From contig CAVSZI010000016.1 of NCBI GenBank assembly GCA_963732345.1, forward strand, positions 248,001-312,000: DNA of 64,000 nucleotides, written 5' to 3'. The notes below the pieces were generated by a model, which worked only from the letters and a program-made list of their open reading frames with translations, had not been told where the DNA came from and made no database searches. Below, in pieces: positions 48,554 to 57,666 of this stretch. A program made the translations under genes and the position numbers. Origin of the DNA: Bog-532 sp963732345. GTDB lineage: Bacteria; Actinomycetota; Actinomycetes; Streptosporangiales; Streptosporangiaceae. Each line of letters begins with the position of its first letter. Position 1 is the first letter of the stretch.

Positions 48554-48972
48554 GCCGCTACGAGAAATAGCGCGGAAACTGTGGCTTGGAGCCGGGTGCG
48601 GACCTGCGCCGTCTACACCGATCTCGGCGCCGACTACTACGAGCAGCGCCTGCACGCCCGCCGACAGACACGCAACCACGTCAAGAGCCTGGAACGCACG
48701 CACGTAAAAGTCCCATGGCCTCGACTACATCGAATGCCACCACCGCACCCCTCTCCACGTCACAGGAGCGGCGAGTCGGCCAGCGGCATGCAAGCCGCGG
48801 TGAACAACTTCGCCGTCGGCTGCTACCAGGGAATCCGAATCCCGCCGCGCACGAGCACGAAATCGACTGGTACGAGCAGACGGCACTGGAGTATCTCGCG
48901 GCCCTTAGTGTCCTGGCCCGCTGGATCGACAAGGCCAGCGTGGAGATCCCATAGTGCAGGATTGTGAGCCAT
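48554..48972 (+). pseudogene. transposase and hypothetical gene fragments
   Basis: About 48610-48705 encodes TDLGADYYEQRLHARRQTRN, resembling the C-terminal tail of IS transposases. In another frame EIDWYEQTALEYLAALSVLA ends in a stop at 48952-48954, the apparent 3' end of a lost gene. No complete gene remains. Confidence 0.45.
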
Positions 48973-48973
48973 C

Positions 48974-49120
48974 GTGGATCCGACACAGAGCCAAGCCGCT
49001 TTCCGCGCCGAGTTCGACCGCCGCGCGCGGGAGTGGCTTGACAAGGCCGACCCGAGCGTCGCGGTTTCTCCAGAGGCGAATAGGTCCCGGTACTCGCGGC
49101 TATTCGCCAACGAGCTGTAG
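48974..49120 (+). CDS. 48-aa small protein or gene remnant
   Basis: Starts at GTG and reads AAFRAEFDRRAREWLDKADP then an Arg/Ser-rich end. The helical, charged composition looks like coding sequence, but no family was recognised. It directly follows another fragment in the same direction. Confidence 0.3.
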   Translation: MDPTQSQAAFRAEFDRRAREWLDKADPSVAVSPEANRSRYSRLFANEL

Positions 49121-49353
49121 ATGGTCGTCGTACACCGCCTGTCGGCTGACCTCAGTCTCAAGGTTGATCACACCCATCCACGTCCCAGTCCACGGCCGCG
49201 CCGTCGAGCCGCCCTGCAAGGTGTGGCGCTCCGATCGCCAGTGCATCAGCAAGAAGGCGCTGCCCAAGTCAGCCCACCCGGGGGCGAAGAAGCCGGAGAT
49301 GGAAAGTGCCGACAGGGGAGACCTTCACGCACAGCGGCGAGAGAACGCCTCGG

Positions 49354-49445
49354 GCGTGGAACGGCTCGTGGAACGGGTGGCCAGGAAATCCCACCGCAAA
49401 CGGTGCGGTGAGTGCCATGAGGCGTGCTATCTGTGCAGCTAGCGG
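49354..49445 (+). repeat. internal copy of the attR-adjacent sequence
   Basis: Contains the 23-bp candidate arm site (49354-49376) and then ~70 bp resembling 57690-57757, both ending in TGTGCAGCTAGCG-like sequence (here CTGTGCAGCTAGCG). In one frame both encode a Cys-rich C-terminal tail (CGECHEACYLCS here, CGQCDDVCHRCS there). No 48-bp core follows here. Confidence 0.6.
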
Positions 49446-49845
49446 CGGTATGGCGTACGCGCGTGCCTCTCGTAATGCGCCGTTGGCCGGTTTCCCTGGC
49501 GGTTGCGCCTCGTTCTGGCCACGTACTGGCGCGCCGAGACGTTACCAGTCGTCGCTGGGTTATGAGCCGCACGACGCAGGTCTCCGGTATCCTGCCTGGT
49601 CTCTGCCGCCCCGGCTGGCCTGGGCGGTTGTCCTGCTTGCATCGCTGCGAGCGGACTGGCGTCTCGCGCGTTCCGTCCGAACTCAGGGTGTCCCGTGCAC
49701 AAATCGGTGCACACCCAGAGCCCCAGCTTGGAAGATCGATAGCGCGGTCTGGCCCGTGATCAGCGGTGATGCCGGTCCTGGCCATCGGCAGGGGAGTGCG
49801 TGTGAGTGACCGCGGCTGACCACTGGTCACCGTAGCGTGTGGCAC
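49446..49845. other. no recognisable gene
   Basis: About 400 bp between the internal arm-like repeat and the TPR fragment. Several overlapping frames exist but none carries motifs. Confidence 0.4.
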
Positions 49846-50005
49846 GGCCGTCAGCACCCGTGGGCCGGACGGCCCAGGCGATTACGCTGCTTGAGCAGAA
49901 CCTGGCCGACCGCGCGCGGGTGCTGGGCGCCGACCACCCCGACACCCTGGCCACCCGCGACAACCTCGCCGCCGCCTACCAGGACGCGGACCAGGCCCGC
50001 TTGCA
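49846..50005 (+). pseudogene. TPR-protein fragment
   Basis: QAITLLEQNLADRARVLGAD and HPDTLATRDNLAAAYQDA form one and a half TPR units of the kind found in actinobacterial NB-ARC-TPR proteins, then run into unrelated sequence antisense to the VOC gene. A residue of another STAND-type gene near the intact one. Confidence 0.6.
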
Positions 50006-50027
50006 TGGTAGGCAGCCGCAGCGAGGT

Positions 50028-50396
50028 CTACCCCGTCGGCGCCGGGGCGGACGGGTCGTTCTGCCAGAGGCCGAACTCGTTCCCCTGCGGGTCCCTGCAC
50101 GTCACGAACCAGCCCATGCCCGGCACCGGGCCCGGCTGGTCCGCCTCGCCCCCGAGCTCCCTCACGCGCTCGGCGCCGGCGTTGATGTCGTCCACGTCGA
50201 AGTAGGCACGCGTGCCTCGCTTGCCGGGCTCCATATTGGTGATCGCCACGCCCCCCTGATCGCTCAGGCGCGCCATGTGGTACTCGAAGGGGCCGGGGGC
50301 GGCCTCGAACTGCCACCCGAAAAGCGAGCCCCAGAACTCGCGTCCCTTCGCGGTGTCGTCGGCGGGGATCTCGAAGTGCACGATCTGACCGGGCAT
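50028..50396 (-). CDS. VOC (glyoxalase/bleomycin-resistance) family protein
   Basis: A 122-aa protein with two beta-alpha-beta modules: VHFEIPADDTAKGREFWGSL, GGVAITNMEPG, RAYFDVDDINAGAERVRELG and CRDPQGNEFGLWQ. His and Glu at expected metal positions (VHFEIPA, GNEFGLWQ) are visible. VOC proteins bind small metabolites or antibiotics; substrate unknown. GAGG lies upstream of the ATG. Confidence 0.88.
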   Translation of the reverse strand: MPGQIVHFEIPADDTAKGREFWGSLFGWQFEAAPGPFEYHMARLSDQGGVAITNMEPGKRGTRAYFDVDDINAGAERVRELGGEADQPGPVPGMGWFVTCRDPQGNEFGLWQNDPSAPAPTG

Positions 50397-50837
50397 GGTC
50401 CCTCCTCTTGCATGGATGCGGACCCGCGGACGTTGTTACCTGACTGCGTGCAGACGCTGGAGGCGCCGCCCGCAGACGCGACCGCCCAGCGCCTCGGCGA
50501 AGTCTACGCCGTCCGGTCTTGAGCATCGCGCTGCAGGATGACGCCGCGGCGCAACTCCGCGACCTGGCTCGTGCCTGGACTCGAACCCCTGATCCAGCCT
50601 TATCAGTTTGATCATGATCGACGCGACACACTGCTGCCTCGGCTACGGTGTCCGGCGGTGGTCCGATCGTCGGCTCCCGTCTGGCGTCACCGTTGCCGTC
50701 AGTTCCTGGTGACCAAGTGACTTTCGGTTGTTTAACGTGCCAGATTGCCGGGAACGGTTACCGGGTCGTTGTGATGGCAGTGGCTCTGCCCGCCCCTTTC
50801 AGGTCCTGCCGGCCCGCGCCCCCAAGGTGAGGTGATC
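50397..50837. other. region with a tRNA-like 3' fragment
   Basis: No gene. On the minus strand about 50570-50620 shows CTGAT/ATCAG arms and GGGGTTCGAGTCCAGG, resembling the anticodon-arm to T-arm part of a tRNA, but the T-stem does not pair properly. Probably a degenerate tRNA-derived attachment scar. Confidence 0.35.
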
Positions 50838-51116
50838 ATGGCTGATCAAGAGCGTTTGACCCCCGCTCCGAAAGGACCGGCTGTGGTCAAGTCCTGTTGG
50901 ATGTGTGGTGTCCGCTTGCGTGTCGACCAGATGGTGGCCGATGGCGACAGCGCCTGCGCCGACGTGCGTTGGTATTGCCTGGACACGCGAGGATGCACCG
51001 AACGCTGGACGTCGCGTTCGGCAAAGCCGACTGACATTCGTCAAGACACGGCGGGAACGTCGGAGACGCGGCAAGCAGGGAGCAGGCCCAGACGCCGCCC
51101 GGCCAGCCCGGTATAG
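50838..51116 (+). CDS. small Cys-rich (zinc-binding-like) protein
   Basis: A 92-aa protein with SCWMCGVRLRVDQMVADGDS, ACADVRWYC and TRGCTERW, spacing that suggests a C4 zinc site. The C-terminal ~40 residues are Arg/Pro/Ser-rich. AGGTGAGG precedes ATG 50838. Function unknown; similar small proteins seem common in actinomycetes, judged only by pattern. Confidence 0.65.
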   Translation: MADQERLTPAPKGPAVVKSCWMCGVRLRVDQMVADGDSACADVRWYCLDTRGCTERWTSRSAKPTDIRQDTAGTSETRQAGSRPRRRPASPV

Positions 51117-51184
51117 GCCCTGGCCACGCGTGGCTCCCATGGGCACGAAAAAAGGGCCCTCCCGGTCCGGGTAGGGCCTCTGCC

Positions 51185-51240
51185 TGGCGCGCTCGGAGGG
51201 ACTCGAACCCCCCCAGCCTTCTGATCCGTAGATCAGTGCG
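51185..51240 (-). other. tRNA-Arg(ACG) 3'-half fragment
   Basis: On the minus strand: an anticodon stem CTGAT/ATCAG with CTACGG (anticodon ACG, loop one base short), a paired T-arm GGGGG-TTCGAGT-CCCTC, the 3' acceptor strand CGAGCGC, discriminator G and encoded CCA. The D-arm and 5' acceptor are absent. This is the part a tyrosine integrase duplicates at a tRNA. Confidence 0.7.
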
Positions 51241-51557
51241 GTGTGTCCGGCCCGTGCGCCGGAATCCGTTGCCGCAGGTCGAAGTCCGCGAGGTTGTCCG
51301 GCGCGGGCGCCTAGGTCCGGTGCCGTCCGACCAGTTTGTGAGACGGCTGTGAGATACCGGCGGCCCTGCGGGGCTTCTCCGTGTTCTGGTGGGTTTCGGC
51401 CGAATGTCGGGCCTATCCGCCGGTTAGAGCATGATCGGCCATTTTGTCATGATTTTCTGGCTTGATGGTGAATCGCTTCCCCCCGGCCGGGTAGACGCCA
51501 GTTTTCATGTACCCAACCGGCTCCCCAGATGTGGGGGGAGCAGCTGGAGGAGATTGT
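51241..51557. other. upstream region of the PRC/DUF2382 gene
   Basis: No gene. GGGTAG at 51489-51494 with a distant GGTG vaguely recalls stress sigma-factor promoters but does not match well. CTGGAGGAG precedes the ATG. Confidence 0.35.
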
Positions 51558-52361
51558 ATGTTCACCCAGGAAGAGGCACAGAACCTGACCGGGGCCACCG
51601 CCTATGACCAAGCCGGGCAGAAGATCGGCCAGGTGGCCACCGTCTACCAGGACGAGGCGACCGGGGAGCCGGAGTGGCTGACGGTCAAGACGGGCCTGTT
51701 CGGGATGAAGGAAACCTTCGTGCCGCTGGCCCTGGCCCGAGTCCGCGGCGAGCGTGAGGTGGAGCTGGCCGCCGACAAGGACACCATTACCTCGGCGCCG
51801 AAGATCGACCCCGATGCCCAGCTGTCCCAGACCGAAGAAGAGCAGCTGTTCAGCCACTACGGGGTGGGCTACGGCGAGCGGCGCAGCCCGACCGGCCTGC
51901 CCGAGACCAGCGGCCAGAGCATGACGGACGCCTACGATGCGCCGGGCGCACAGGGTTATGACACCTCCGGGCCGACCACCGATGATGCGATGACCCGCTC
52001 CGAGGAGCGGATGCATGTGGGTACCGCCACCGAGGAGACGGGCCGGGCCCGGCTGCGCAAGTACGTCGTCACCGAGACGGTCCAGCAGTCGGTGCCGGTC
52101 AGCCACGAAGAGGTCCGCGTGGAGCGCGAGCCGATCACCGAGCCGAACATCGGTCAGACGATGTCCGGGCCGGAGATCTCTGAGGAAGAGCACGAGGTCA
52201 CCCTGCACGCAGAACGGCCGGTTGTCGCCAAGGAGGCGGTGCCGGTCGAGCGGGTCCGCCTGGCCAAGGACCGCGTCGCTGGCGAGGAGACCGTCGCTGG
52301 CGAGGTCCGCAAGGAGCAGATCGAAACCGAGACCGACGGCGACACCGGCACCCTCGGGTAA
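51558..52361 (+). CDS. PRC-barrel and DUF2382 stress-type protein
   Basis: A 267-aa protein. Residues ~1-80 are a PRC barrel (TQEEAQNLTGATAYDQAGQK, QVATVYQDEATGEPEWLTV, GMKETFVPLA). ~80-160 is a disordered linker. ~165-255 is DUF2382 (RLRKYVVTETVQQSVPVSHE, EVRVEREPITEP, LHAERPVVAKEAVPVERVRL). Such proteins are frequent, often stress-induced, in actinomycetes with unknown biochemistry. Start at ATG 51558 after CTGGAGGAG. Confidence 0.88.
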   Translation: MFTQEEAQNLTGATAYDQAGQKIGQVATVYQDEATGEPEWLTVKTGLFGMKETFVPLALARVRGEREVELAADKDTITSAPKIDPDAQLSQTEEEQLFSHYGVGYGERRSPTGLPETSGQSMTDAYDAPGAQGYDTSGPTTDDAMTRSEERMHVGTATEETGRARLRKYVVTETVQQSVPVSHEEVRVEREPITEPNIGQTMSGPEISEEEHEVTLHAERPVVAKEAVPVERVRLAKDRVAGEETVAGEVRKEQIETETDGDTGTLG

Positions 52362-52378
52362 ATTCGCACACCCGGCAC

Positions 52379-52411
52379 GGAAGGCCTGCTCCTCGTCGGG
52401 GCAGGCCTTCC
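52379..52411 (+). terminator. terminator of the PRC/DUF2382 gene
   Basis: GGAAGGCCTGC / GCAGGCCTTCC, an 11-bp perfect stem with an 11-nt loop, 17 bp past the stop. It lies upstream of the group II intron. Confidence 0.85.
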
Positions 52412-52559
52412 TCTGCCTGCGGCCTCACTTGGCCGGGCTTGTCTTAAGCCACGGTTCACAGCCGCCCGAAGCCCCAGAAGTTTCTCCGCCCGGCGGGCTT
52501 CCACGATGGCGTCTTCAAGCTGCGCTCACGTGGCCTGACCTGCGAGGCGGGCTGTCCGC

Positions 52560-54575
52560 GAGTAACCGTGAGAGACCCCTTGTCACCGGGGTTAATGGCA
52601 CGCTGATGGCACGGATGACTGGGGAGCGCCGGGATAAACCGGCCTGGAGAAGGGACATGAGAACGTCCTGCATCGAAGGAGTAGCGATCCACGGTGACCT
52701 CGAGTCATGCGCCGGTGTCCGTGAGGACGCAGGCGAAGCGTTGACAGAGGGAAACGTAGGCTGGGTTATTGAGCCGCGAAATCATCAGTCCGGGGTGCCG
52801 ACGCCGTCCCAGTGGCCGGAAGGCAACATCGCTGGCCGCGCTATCGCGAGCTGCCAGCGGACCCCGCGCGGTCAAAGAGCCTGCGCATGCGTTGAGTCTT
52901 CAGGTGCGAGAACCGGGAGATCCCGCGGTTGCCCGTCTGGCTGTGATGGCAGGGCGGGCCGCTCGGGGAATGCTAAGGCGGTAAGCCCGAGATGAACGAC
53001 CGCGGGAAGTCTGACAGCCGCGTAGTACCTGCGAAGCTGGCGAACAAGACCGGGCAGCCGGTGGCGGAGCTGGTGGAGGAAAGGCGGCTGACCAAGGGGA
53101 ACACGGGCCAGCAAAACGCGTTGCGGACTCAGGGCCGTGATATTGACGCGTCAAGTGCGCTGGAGCGTGTGCGCCGAGTTGCACGGAAGGACAAGGGAGC
53201 GCGATTCACGGCGCTGCTGCATCACGTCGACCTCTCCCGCCTATGGGCGGCCTACGCGGCGATCAGCCCGAAGGCCGCTCCGGGGGTGGATCAGGTGACG
53301 TGGGCCGCCTACGGGCAGAATCTCCGGGGGAACCTCGAAGACCTGCTCCGCCGGGTCCACAGCGGTGCCTACCGGGCGAGCCCCTCTCGCAGGGTGTACA
53401 TACCGAAGCCAGACGGGCGGCAACGACCGCTCGGCATAGCCACCTTGGAGGACAAGATCGTCCAACGGGCGGTGGTCGAGGTGCTGAATGCCATTTACGA
53501 GGAGGACTTCCTCGGCTTCTCATACGGGTTCCGGCCGGGGCGCAAGCCCCACGACGCACTCGATGCGCTGGCGGTCGGGATCGAAAAGAGGAAGGTGAAC
53601 TGGATACTCGACGCGGACATCCGTGGCTTCTACGACGCCATCGACCACGAGTGGCTCCGCAGGTTCGTCGAGCATCGGATCGCGGATAAACGGGTCCTGC
53701 GGCTCATCCAGAAATGGCTGAACGCGGGAGTGGTCGAGGACGGGTCGTGGTCGGCAAGCGAGGAGGGAGCCCCGCAAGGGGCCAGCGCATCCCCCCTGCT
53801 CGCCAACGTCTACCTGCACTACGTCTTTGATCTGTGGGCCCGGCACTGGCGGAATCGGCAAGCTCATGGTGATGTGATCATCGTGCGTTTCGCCGACGAC
53901 ATTGTTGCCGGTTTTCAGCATCGTTCTGACGCCGAGCGGTTCCATGCGGACCTGGTGGAACGTTTCGCCAGGTTCTGCCTGGAGCTCAACGCCGAGAAGA
54001 CCCGCCTGGTCGAGTTCGGGCGGTTCGCCGCCGAGAACCGCAGGCGGCGCGGCCTCGGCCGGCCCGAGACGTTCTCATTCCTCGGCTTCACGCACATGTG
54101 CGGGAAGACCCGGGCGGGACGGTTCGCGCTGCGGCGCAAGACGATCGCGAAGAGAATGGCGGCCAAGCTGCGCGAGGTGAACGCCTTGCTCATGCAACGC
54201 CGTCACTGGCCCATCCCGGAGCAGGGACAGTGGCTGGGCAGCGTGGTGCGCGGGTACATCGCGTACTACGCGGTTCCCGGCAACATCCATGCCGTGTCGG
54301 CATTCCGAAAACAGGTCACGCGGCACTGGGGCCGGGCGCTGCGGCGCCGCAGCCAGCGCCACCGGGTGACCTGGGAGCGGATGAGCCGACTCGAAGCACG
54401 GTGGCTCCCTCCCGCCCGCATCACGCATCCCTGGCCGAACATCCGATTCGACGCCCGTACCCAAGGTAGGAGCCCAGTGCGCTAGCAGTGCTCGCTGGGA
54501 TCTGTGCGGGGGGCCGCCTGCAAGGGCGGTCCCTACCGCGATTGCCTCTTCATCCCGAACTAGCGGCGCTGCTGG
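52560..54575 (+). mobile_element. group II intron (ends approximate)
   Basis: Structured GC-rich sequence with GGAAGGCAAC- and GCGCCGGGATAA-type elements precedes the RT gene. A domain V-like hairpin follows it: GGGGCCGCC pairs with GGCGGTCCC around TGCAAG near 54510-54535. 5' and 3' splice ends were not located exactly. It lies just after a terminator hairpin. Confidence 0.6.
52992..54485 (+). CDS. group II intron reverse transcriptase/maturase
   Basis: A 497-aa RT: AAPGVDQVTWAAYGQNLRGN (RT-1), RVYIPKPDGRQRPLGIATLE and DKIVQRAVVEVLNAIYEEDF (RT-2), SYGFRPGRKPHDALDA, WILDADIRGFYDAIDHEWL (RT-3), GAPQGASASPLLANVYLHYV (RT-4), VRFADDIVAGF (RT-5, catalytic FADD), then LGFTH and the maturase thumb. 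No HNH endonuclease domain follows; the end HPWPNIRFDARTQGRSPVR is the usual tail of this RT class. The frame is intact. Confidence 0.93.
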   Translation: MNDRGKSDSRVVPAKLANKTGQPVAELVEERRLTKGNTGQQNALRTQGRDIDASSALERVRRVARKDKGARFTALLHHVDLSRLWAAYAAISPKAAPGVDQVTWAAYGQNLRGNLEDLLRRVHSGAYRASPSRRVYIPKPDGRQRPLGIATLEDKIVQRAVVEVLNAIYEEDFLGFSYGFRPGRKPHDALDALAVGIEKRKVNWILDADIRGFYDAIDHEWLRRFVEHRIADKRVLRLIQKWLNAGVVEDGSWSASEEGAPQGASASPLLANVYLHYVFDLWARHWRNRQAHGDVIIVRFADDIVAGFQHRSDAERFHADLVERFARFCLELNAEKTRLVEFGRFAAENRRRRGLGRPETFSFLGFTHMCGKTRAGRFALRRKTIAKRMAAKLREVNALLMQRRHWPIPEQGQWLGSVVRGYIAYYAVPGNIHAVSAFRKQVTRHWGRALRRRSQRHRVTWERMSRLEARWLPPARITHPWPNIRFDARTQGRSPVR

Positions 54576-55146
54576 CCGTTTGGTCGTCGTCCCAGCTACC
54601 CCGGGATGCTGGTGGTCGTACTGGCTGGTGGCTGTGAGGGCACGTTGCTGTACCTCGCTGCTGTACTCCTCGGCCGTGACCACCTGCTTGCAAAATCCGC
54701 TCAGGGTGTCCCGTACCGTCCATGGCCTGGGCTGACCGCTTCCGCTGGTCTGCTGAAATCCGCCGAGATCCGGGCTCGTGGGTGTCAGCCGTGGGTGTCA
54801 GCCGCTTGGCGGCCGGTTCGCTTCAGTTTCGGCCGCGATGATCTGATCCGTAGAGATCTACAGGCGCATCCGCTACCTGCTCATTCCCCCGCTGACCCGG
54901 TGAAATGCTGCTCAGTGATGCGCAGTAGGCGGCGACGTTGAGCGCCGCTGTGCGGCCAAAATGCGGCCACGTGCTTCGGTTCGCGCCTGCCCTGGTGGCG
55001 TGTCCAGGCCTTCGGATCTGGCGCGCCGGAGGCGTGCCCTTGAAGCCTTCGGTGGAGAAGTTGTCACCACTCACAGGCCAGCCTGTGTCGGCGGTCACCG
55101 CCGCACGAGGCCCGGCGCCAAAGGGAAACCCGAACGCTCACGTCTG
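54576..55146. other. no recognisable gene
   Basis: About 570 bp between the intron end and the phosphatase gene. Open frames here lack motifs; possibly remnants. Confidence 0.4.
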
Positions 55147-56382
55147 TCAGGCTGATTCGTCACCGGTGCCGGGTTGCCAGCGCAGGACAAGGAGGGCGAT
55201 GTCGTCCTGGACGTGGTCGCTTCCGACAAGGGCCCCCATCACCGCGATGCAAACGCTCTCTGGCGGCCCGGGCGAGATGGTCTCGCACAGGCGGGTGATG
55301 CGGTCATCTAGCAGCTTGTCCCGGCGCTCTACCAGCCCGTCGGTGAAGAAGCACAGCACCGCGCCGGGCGTGAGGCGCAAGGTGGTGGCCTGCCACTGCG
55401 GAGTATCGGCTACGCCAATCGGGACACCGACGGCGATCTCGGCCAGGGCGCCGTGCTGTCCGGGCGCTGTGACGACGGGCGGGAAATGCCCTGCCGCCGA
55501 TATGCGCACCTCTCCCGCCGCCGGGTCGAGTACGGCGTAGGACACCGTGGCCATGACGTCGGTCTCGAAATGCTGCATCTTCTGGTCGAGCCTGCGCAGG
55601 ACCTCCGCCGGATCGCGGGTTTCCAGCGCGTAGGCGCGCAGGGCACTGCGCATCCGGCCCATGATGACCGCTGCCTCAAGGCCGGAACCGGCCACGTCAC
55701 CGATGACCACGCACAGCTCGCCGGATGGCAGCGTGAAGACGTCGTACCAGTCGCCGCCGACCTGGCCGTCGCCGGGCACGTAGCGGGCGGCAATCTCAAC
55801 TCCCATCACCGTGGGCGGCGTCGATGGGAGCAGGCTCCGCTGAATGGCCGCGGCGGCGGCGCGGTCCTCGCGGGTTCTAAGGGATTGCACGGCTATGGCC
55901 GCGCGATCGGCGGCGAGCTGGAGCAGCACCGCATCGTCGGTCGTGAATACGCGGTCGTGCACCGAGCCGACGTGGACCACGCCGATCACTGCGCCGTTGA
56001 CAAGCAGCGGCACGCCGATGAGGGACTGGATTCCCTTTTCCAGCAGGATCGGATTGAGCACGTTGGTGTGATTGACGTGATCCAGGGTGACCGGCCGCGC
56101 CTCCGCGGCGATGCGGCCCGCGAAGCCCCCGCCAACGGGGATGCGGACACCCTGCGCGACTTCTTCCTCTAGCCCGCTCGCCGCGGTGGCGATGAGGTAA
56201 CGCGAGGAGCGGTCCAGCAGGAGCACCGCGGCGGTGTCGGCGTCCAGGATTTGCTTCACCCGGCCCAGCAGCTCGATGAGGAGATCCTCGGCGCCGAGGT
56301 AGGACAGCGCCGTATCCGTAATCGACTGGATGTCCCGGAGCTTGCCCGCCGCGCCTGGCGGCGGGCTGAGCGGCGTGGTCAT
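55147..56382 (-). CDS. GAF-SpoIIE PP2C-type phosphatase
   Basis: A 411-aa protein. A GAF domain (~20-175: LLIELLGRVKQILDADTAAV, GGGFAGRIAAEARPVTLDHV, IQSLIGVPLLVNGAVIGVVH) leads into a SpoIIE/RsbU phosphatase domain. The latter has IQRSLLPSTPP, GGDWYDVFTLPSGEL, IGDVAGSGLEAA, FFTDGLVERRD and DDIALLVLRW, with metal-binding Asp residues present. It would dephosphorylate a STAS antagonist such as the next gene. No kinase domain is fused. Confidence 0.92.
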   Translation of the reverse strand: MTTPLSPPPGAAGKLRDIQSITDTALSYLGAEDLLIELLGRVKQILDADTAAVLLLDRSSRYLIATAASGLEEEVAQGVRIPVGGGFAGRIAAEARPVTLDHVNHTNVLNPILLEKGIQSLIGVPLLVNGAVIGVVHVGSVHDRVFTTDDAVLLQLAADRAAIAVQSLRTREDRAAAAAIQRSLLPSTPPTVMGVEIAARYVPGDGQVGGDWYDVFTLPSGELCVVIGDVAGSGLEAAVIMGRMRSALRAYALETRDPAEVLRRLDQKMQHFETDVMATVSYAVLDPAAGEVRISAAGHFPPVVTAPGQHGALAEIAVGVPIGVADTPQWQATTLRLTPGAVLCFFTDGLVERRDKLLDDRITRLCETISPGPPESVCIAVMGALVGSDHVQDDIALLVLRWQPGTGDESA

Positions 56383-56473
56383 CAGGAAAGACTAATGCGA
56401 TCAGTGATTAAGGGTTAGGGCCGCGGCGCCTCCTTACCCACACAGCTCGTGAGGGAAGGCAGCCCGCCTGCTC

Positions 56474-56824
56474 TCAGCCGGCCGCCGCCTGTTCCACGCT
56501 GTCATACACCTGGATGAGCTGGTCGGCCCGCGTGAAGTGCAGCATCCTGGCCACCGAGCCCACTGGGCGCACGAGCCTGAGCACGCCGCCCTGGCTGCTC
56601 AGCATCCTGTTGCATCGCAGCAGAACCTGGAGCGATGAGGAGTCGATGAATTTCAGCCCGGAAAGTTCCACAATGAGGGTCCGCAGCCCGGCTGATATCT
56701 CGGACTCCAGCATGTTACGCAGCTGCTGGCTGTTCGTCGCATCCAGCTCGCCCGCGAGCACCACCAGCGTGTACGGCGTTCCGCTGCATTCCCTGGCGAG
56801 CACTGAAGCCGTTAGCAGGTCCAT
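56474..56824 (-). CDS. STAS-domain anti-sigma factor antagonist
   Basis: A 116-aa STAS protein (RsbV/SpoIIAA type): TLVVLAGELDATNSQQLRNM, LIVELSGLKFIDSSSLQVLL with the phospho-acceptor Ser in DSSS, and RLVRPVGSVARMLHFTRADQ. It precedes the SpoIIE phosphatase in the same direction with a 91-bp gap. No RsbW-type kinase gene lies within this window. Confidence 0.9.
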   Translation of the reverse strand: MDLLTASVLARECSGTPYTLVVLAGELDATNSQQLRNMLESEISAGLRTLIVELSGLKFIDSSSLQVLLRCNRMLSSQGGVLRLVRPVGSVARMLHFTRADQLIQVYDSVEQAAAG

Positions 56825-56836
56825 CTCATCCTCGTA

Positions 56837-57200
56837 TCACATCCAGCCACCGGCAGGATAAGCCGCTGGGCGGCGGCAGCGTAAGTCGGCCGCGTCGCGG
56901 ATCTCCGTCTGTGACCGCCGCGTGCGCTGGCGGGTGAGCGCCACGCCGCCGAGGATGAGCGCTATCCCGGCAAGGACCACGAGTGTGATGTGCTCGCCCA
57001 GCACCATGACGCATTGATGATCCCGGCCGTGGAGGAGTTCGCGCTCTGCTCGGCCACCGCGAACAGCAGGCACTGCACCGCGTTGGCTAACAGTGCCGCG
57101 ACCGCGACGGTCCAGTGGCACGGCTTGGCCCGTGGTGACCGCAGGATGGCGGGCTGCTTGCAGATCACGCCCGGCGCCAGTTGCTCGGTTGCTGTCCATC
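56837..57200 (-). pseudogene. EamA/DMT transporter, internally deleted
   Basis: On the minus strand VAVAALLANAVQCLLFAVAE and QSANSSTAGIINA match the first part of an EamA-type permease. They are followed at once, in another frame, by VLGEHITLVVLAGIALILGG and VALTRQRTRR, the last membrane helix. The ~8 helices between are lost. Confidence 0.65.
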
Positions 57201-57666
57201 TCTTGTGATCGCGCCGGGCAGCCATCGTTCCTCTCGCGGGGAGCACGGCGAGGCAGGTGGGTGCCTCATCCGATAGCTGCCAAAACCCGCTCGGAAGGGT
57301 GGGACTGACCGGGCCGACCTGGAGAGCTACACGATCGGAAGCGGATGAGGCACTTCATCCCGACCTGAGCTAAGCCAGCTCACCAGCCTTTGCCGTGACG
57401 CCGGGATGCCCACTATTCGTGATGACCACAGCGGCGGTAGCCCGGCCCGCTGAGCCGGGTCGGCCCCCTGGGGCCGCAGCCCGGCGCGCGCGGGGCCGGG
57501 CTGCGACGCCGCTCCGCGGCGTCGCCTTGTTCCAAATGCGGCCCGATTCGGCAGTGCAATGACCTGTTCGACTGTCCTGTCGGACCATGTCGTCAAGTTG
57601 CGGCTCCGTTGCGTCGGTTTCTGGTCACTACGCTCGGTTACGGCCATGGGCCGTTGCCCGCCGTCC
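57201..57666. other. no recognisable gene
   Basis: About 470 bp of debris between the EamA remnant and the right arm-type site; no coherent reading frame. Confidence 0.4.

Noticed and set aside
54838..54860. Further tRNA-Arg anticodon-like string GATCCGTAGAGAT
   Set aside because: Only about ten bases resemble the 51-kb fragment and no T-arm or acceptor sequence follows.
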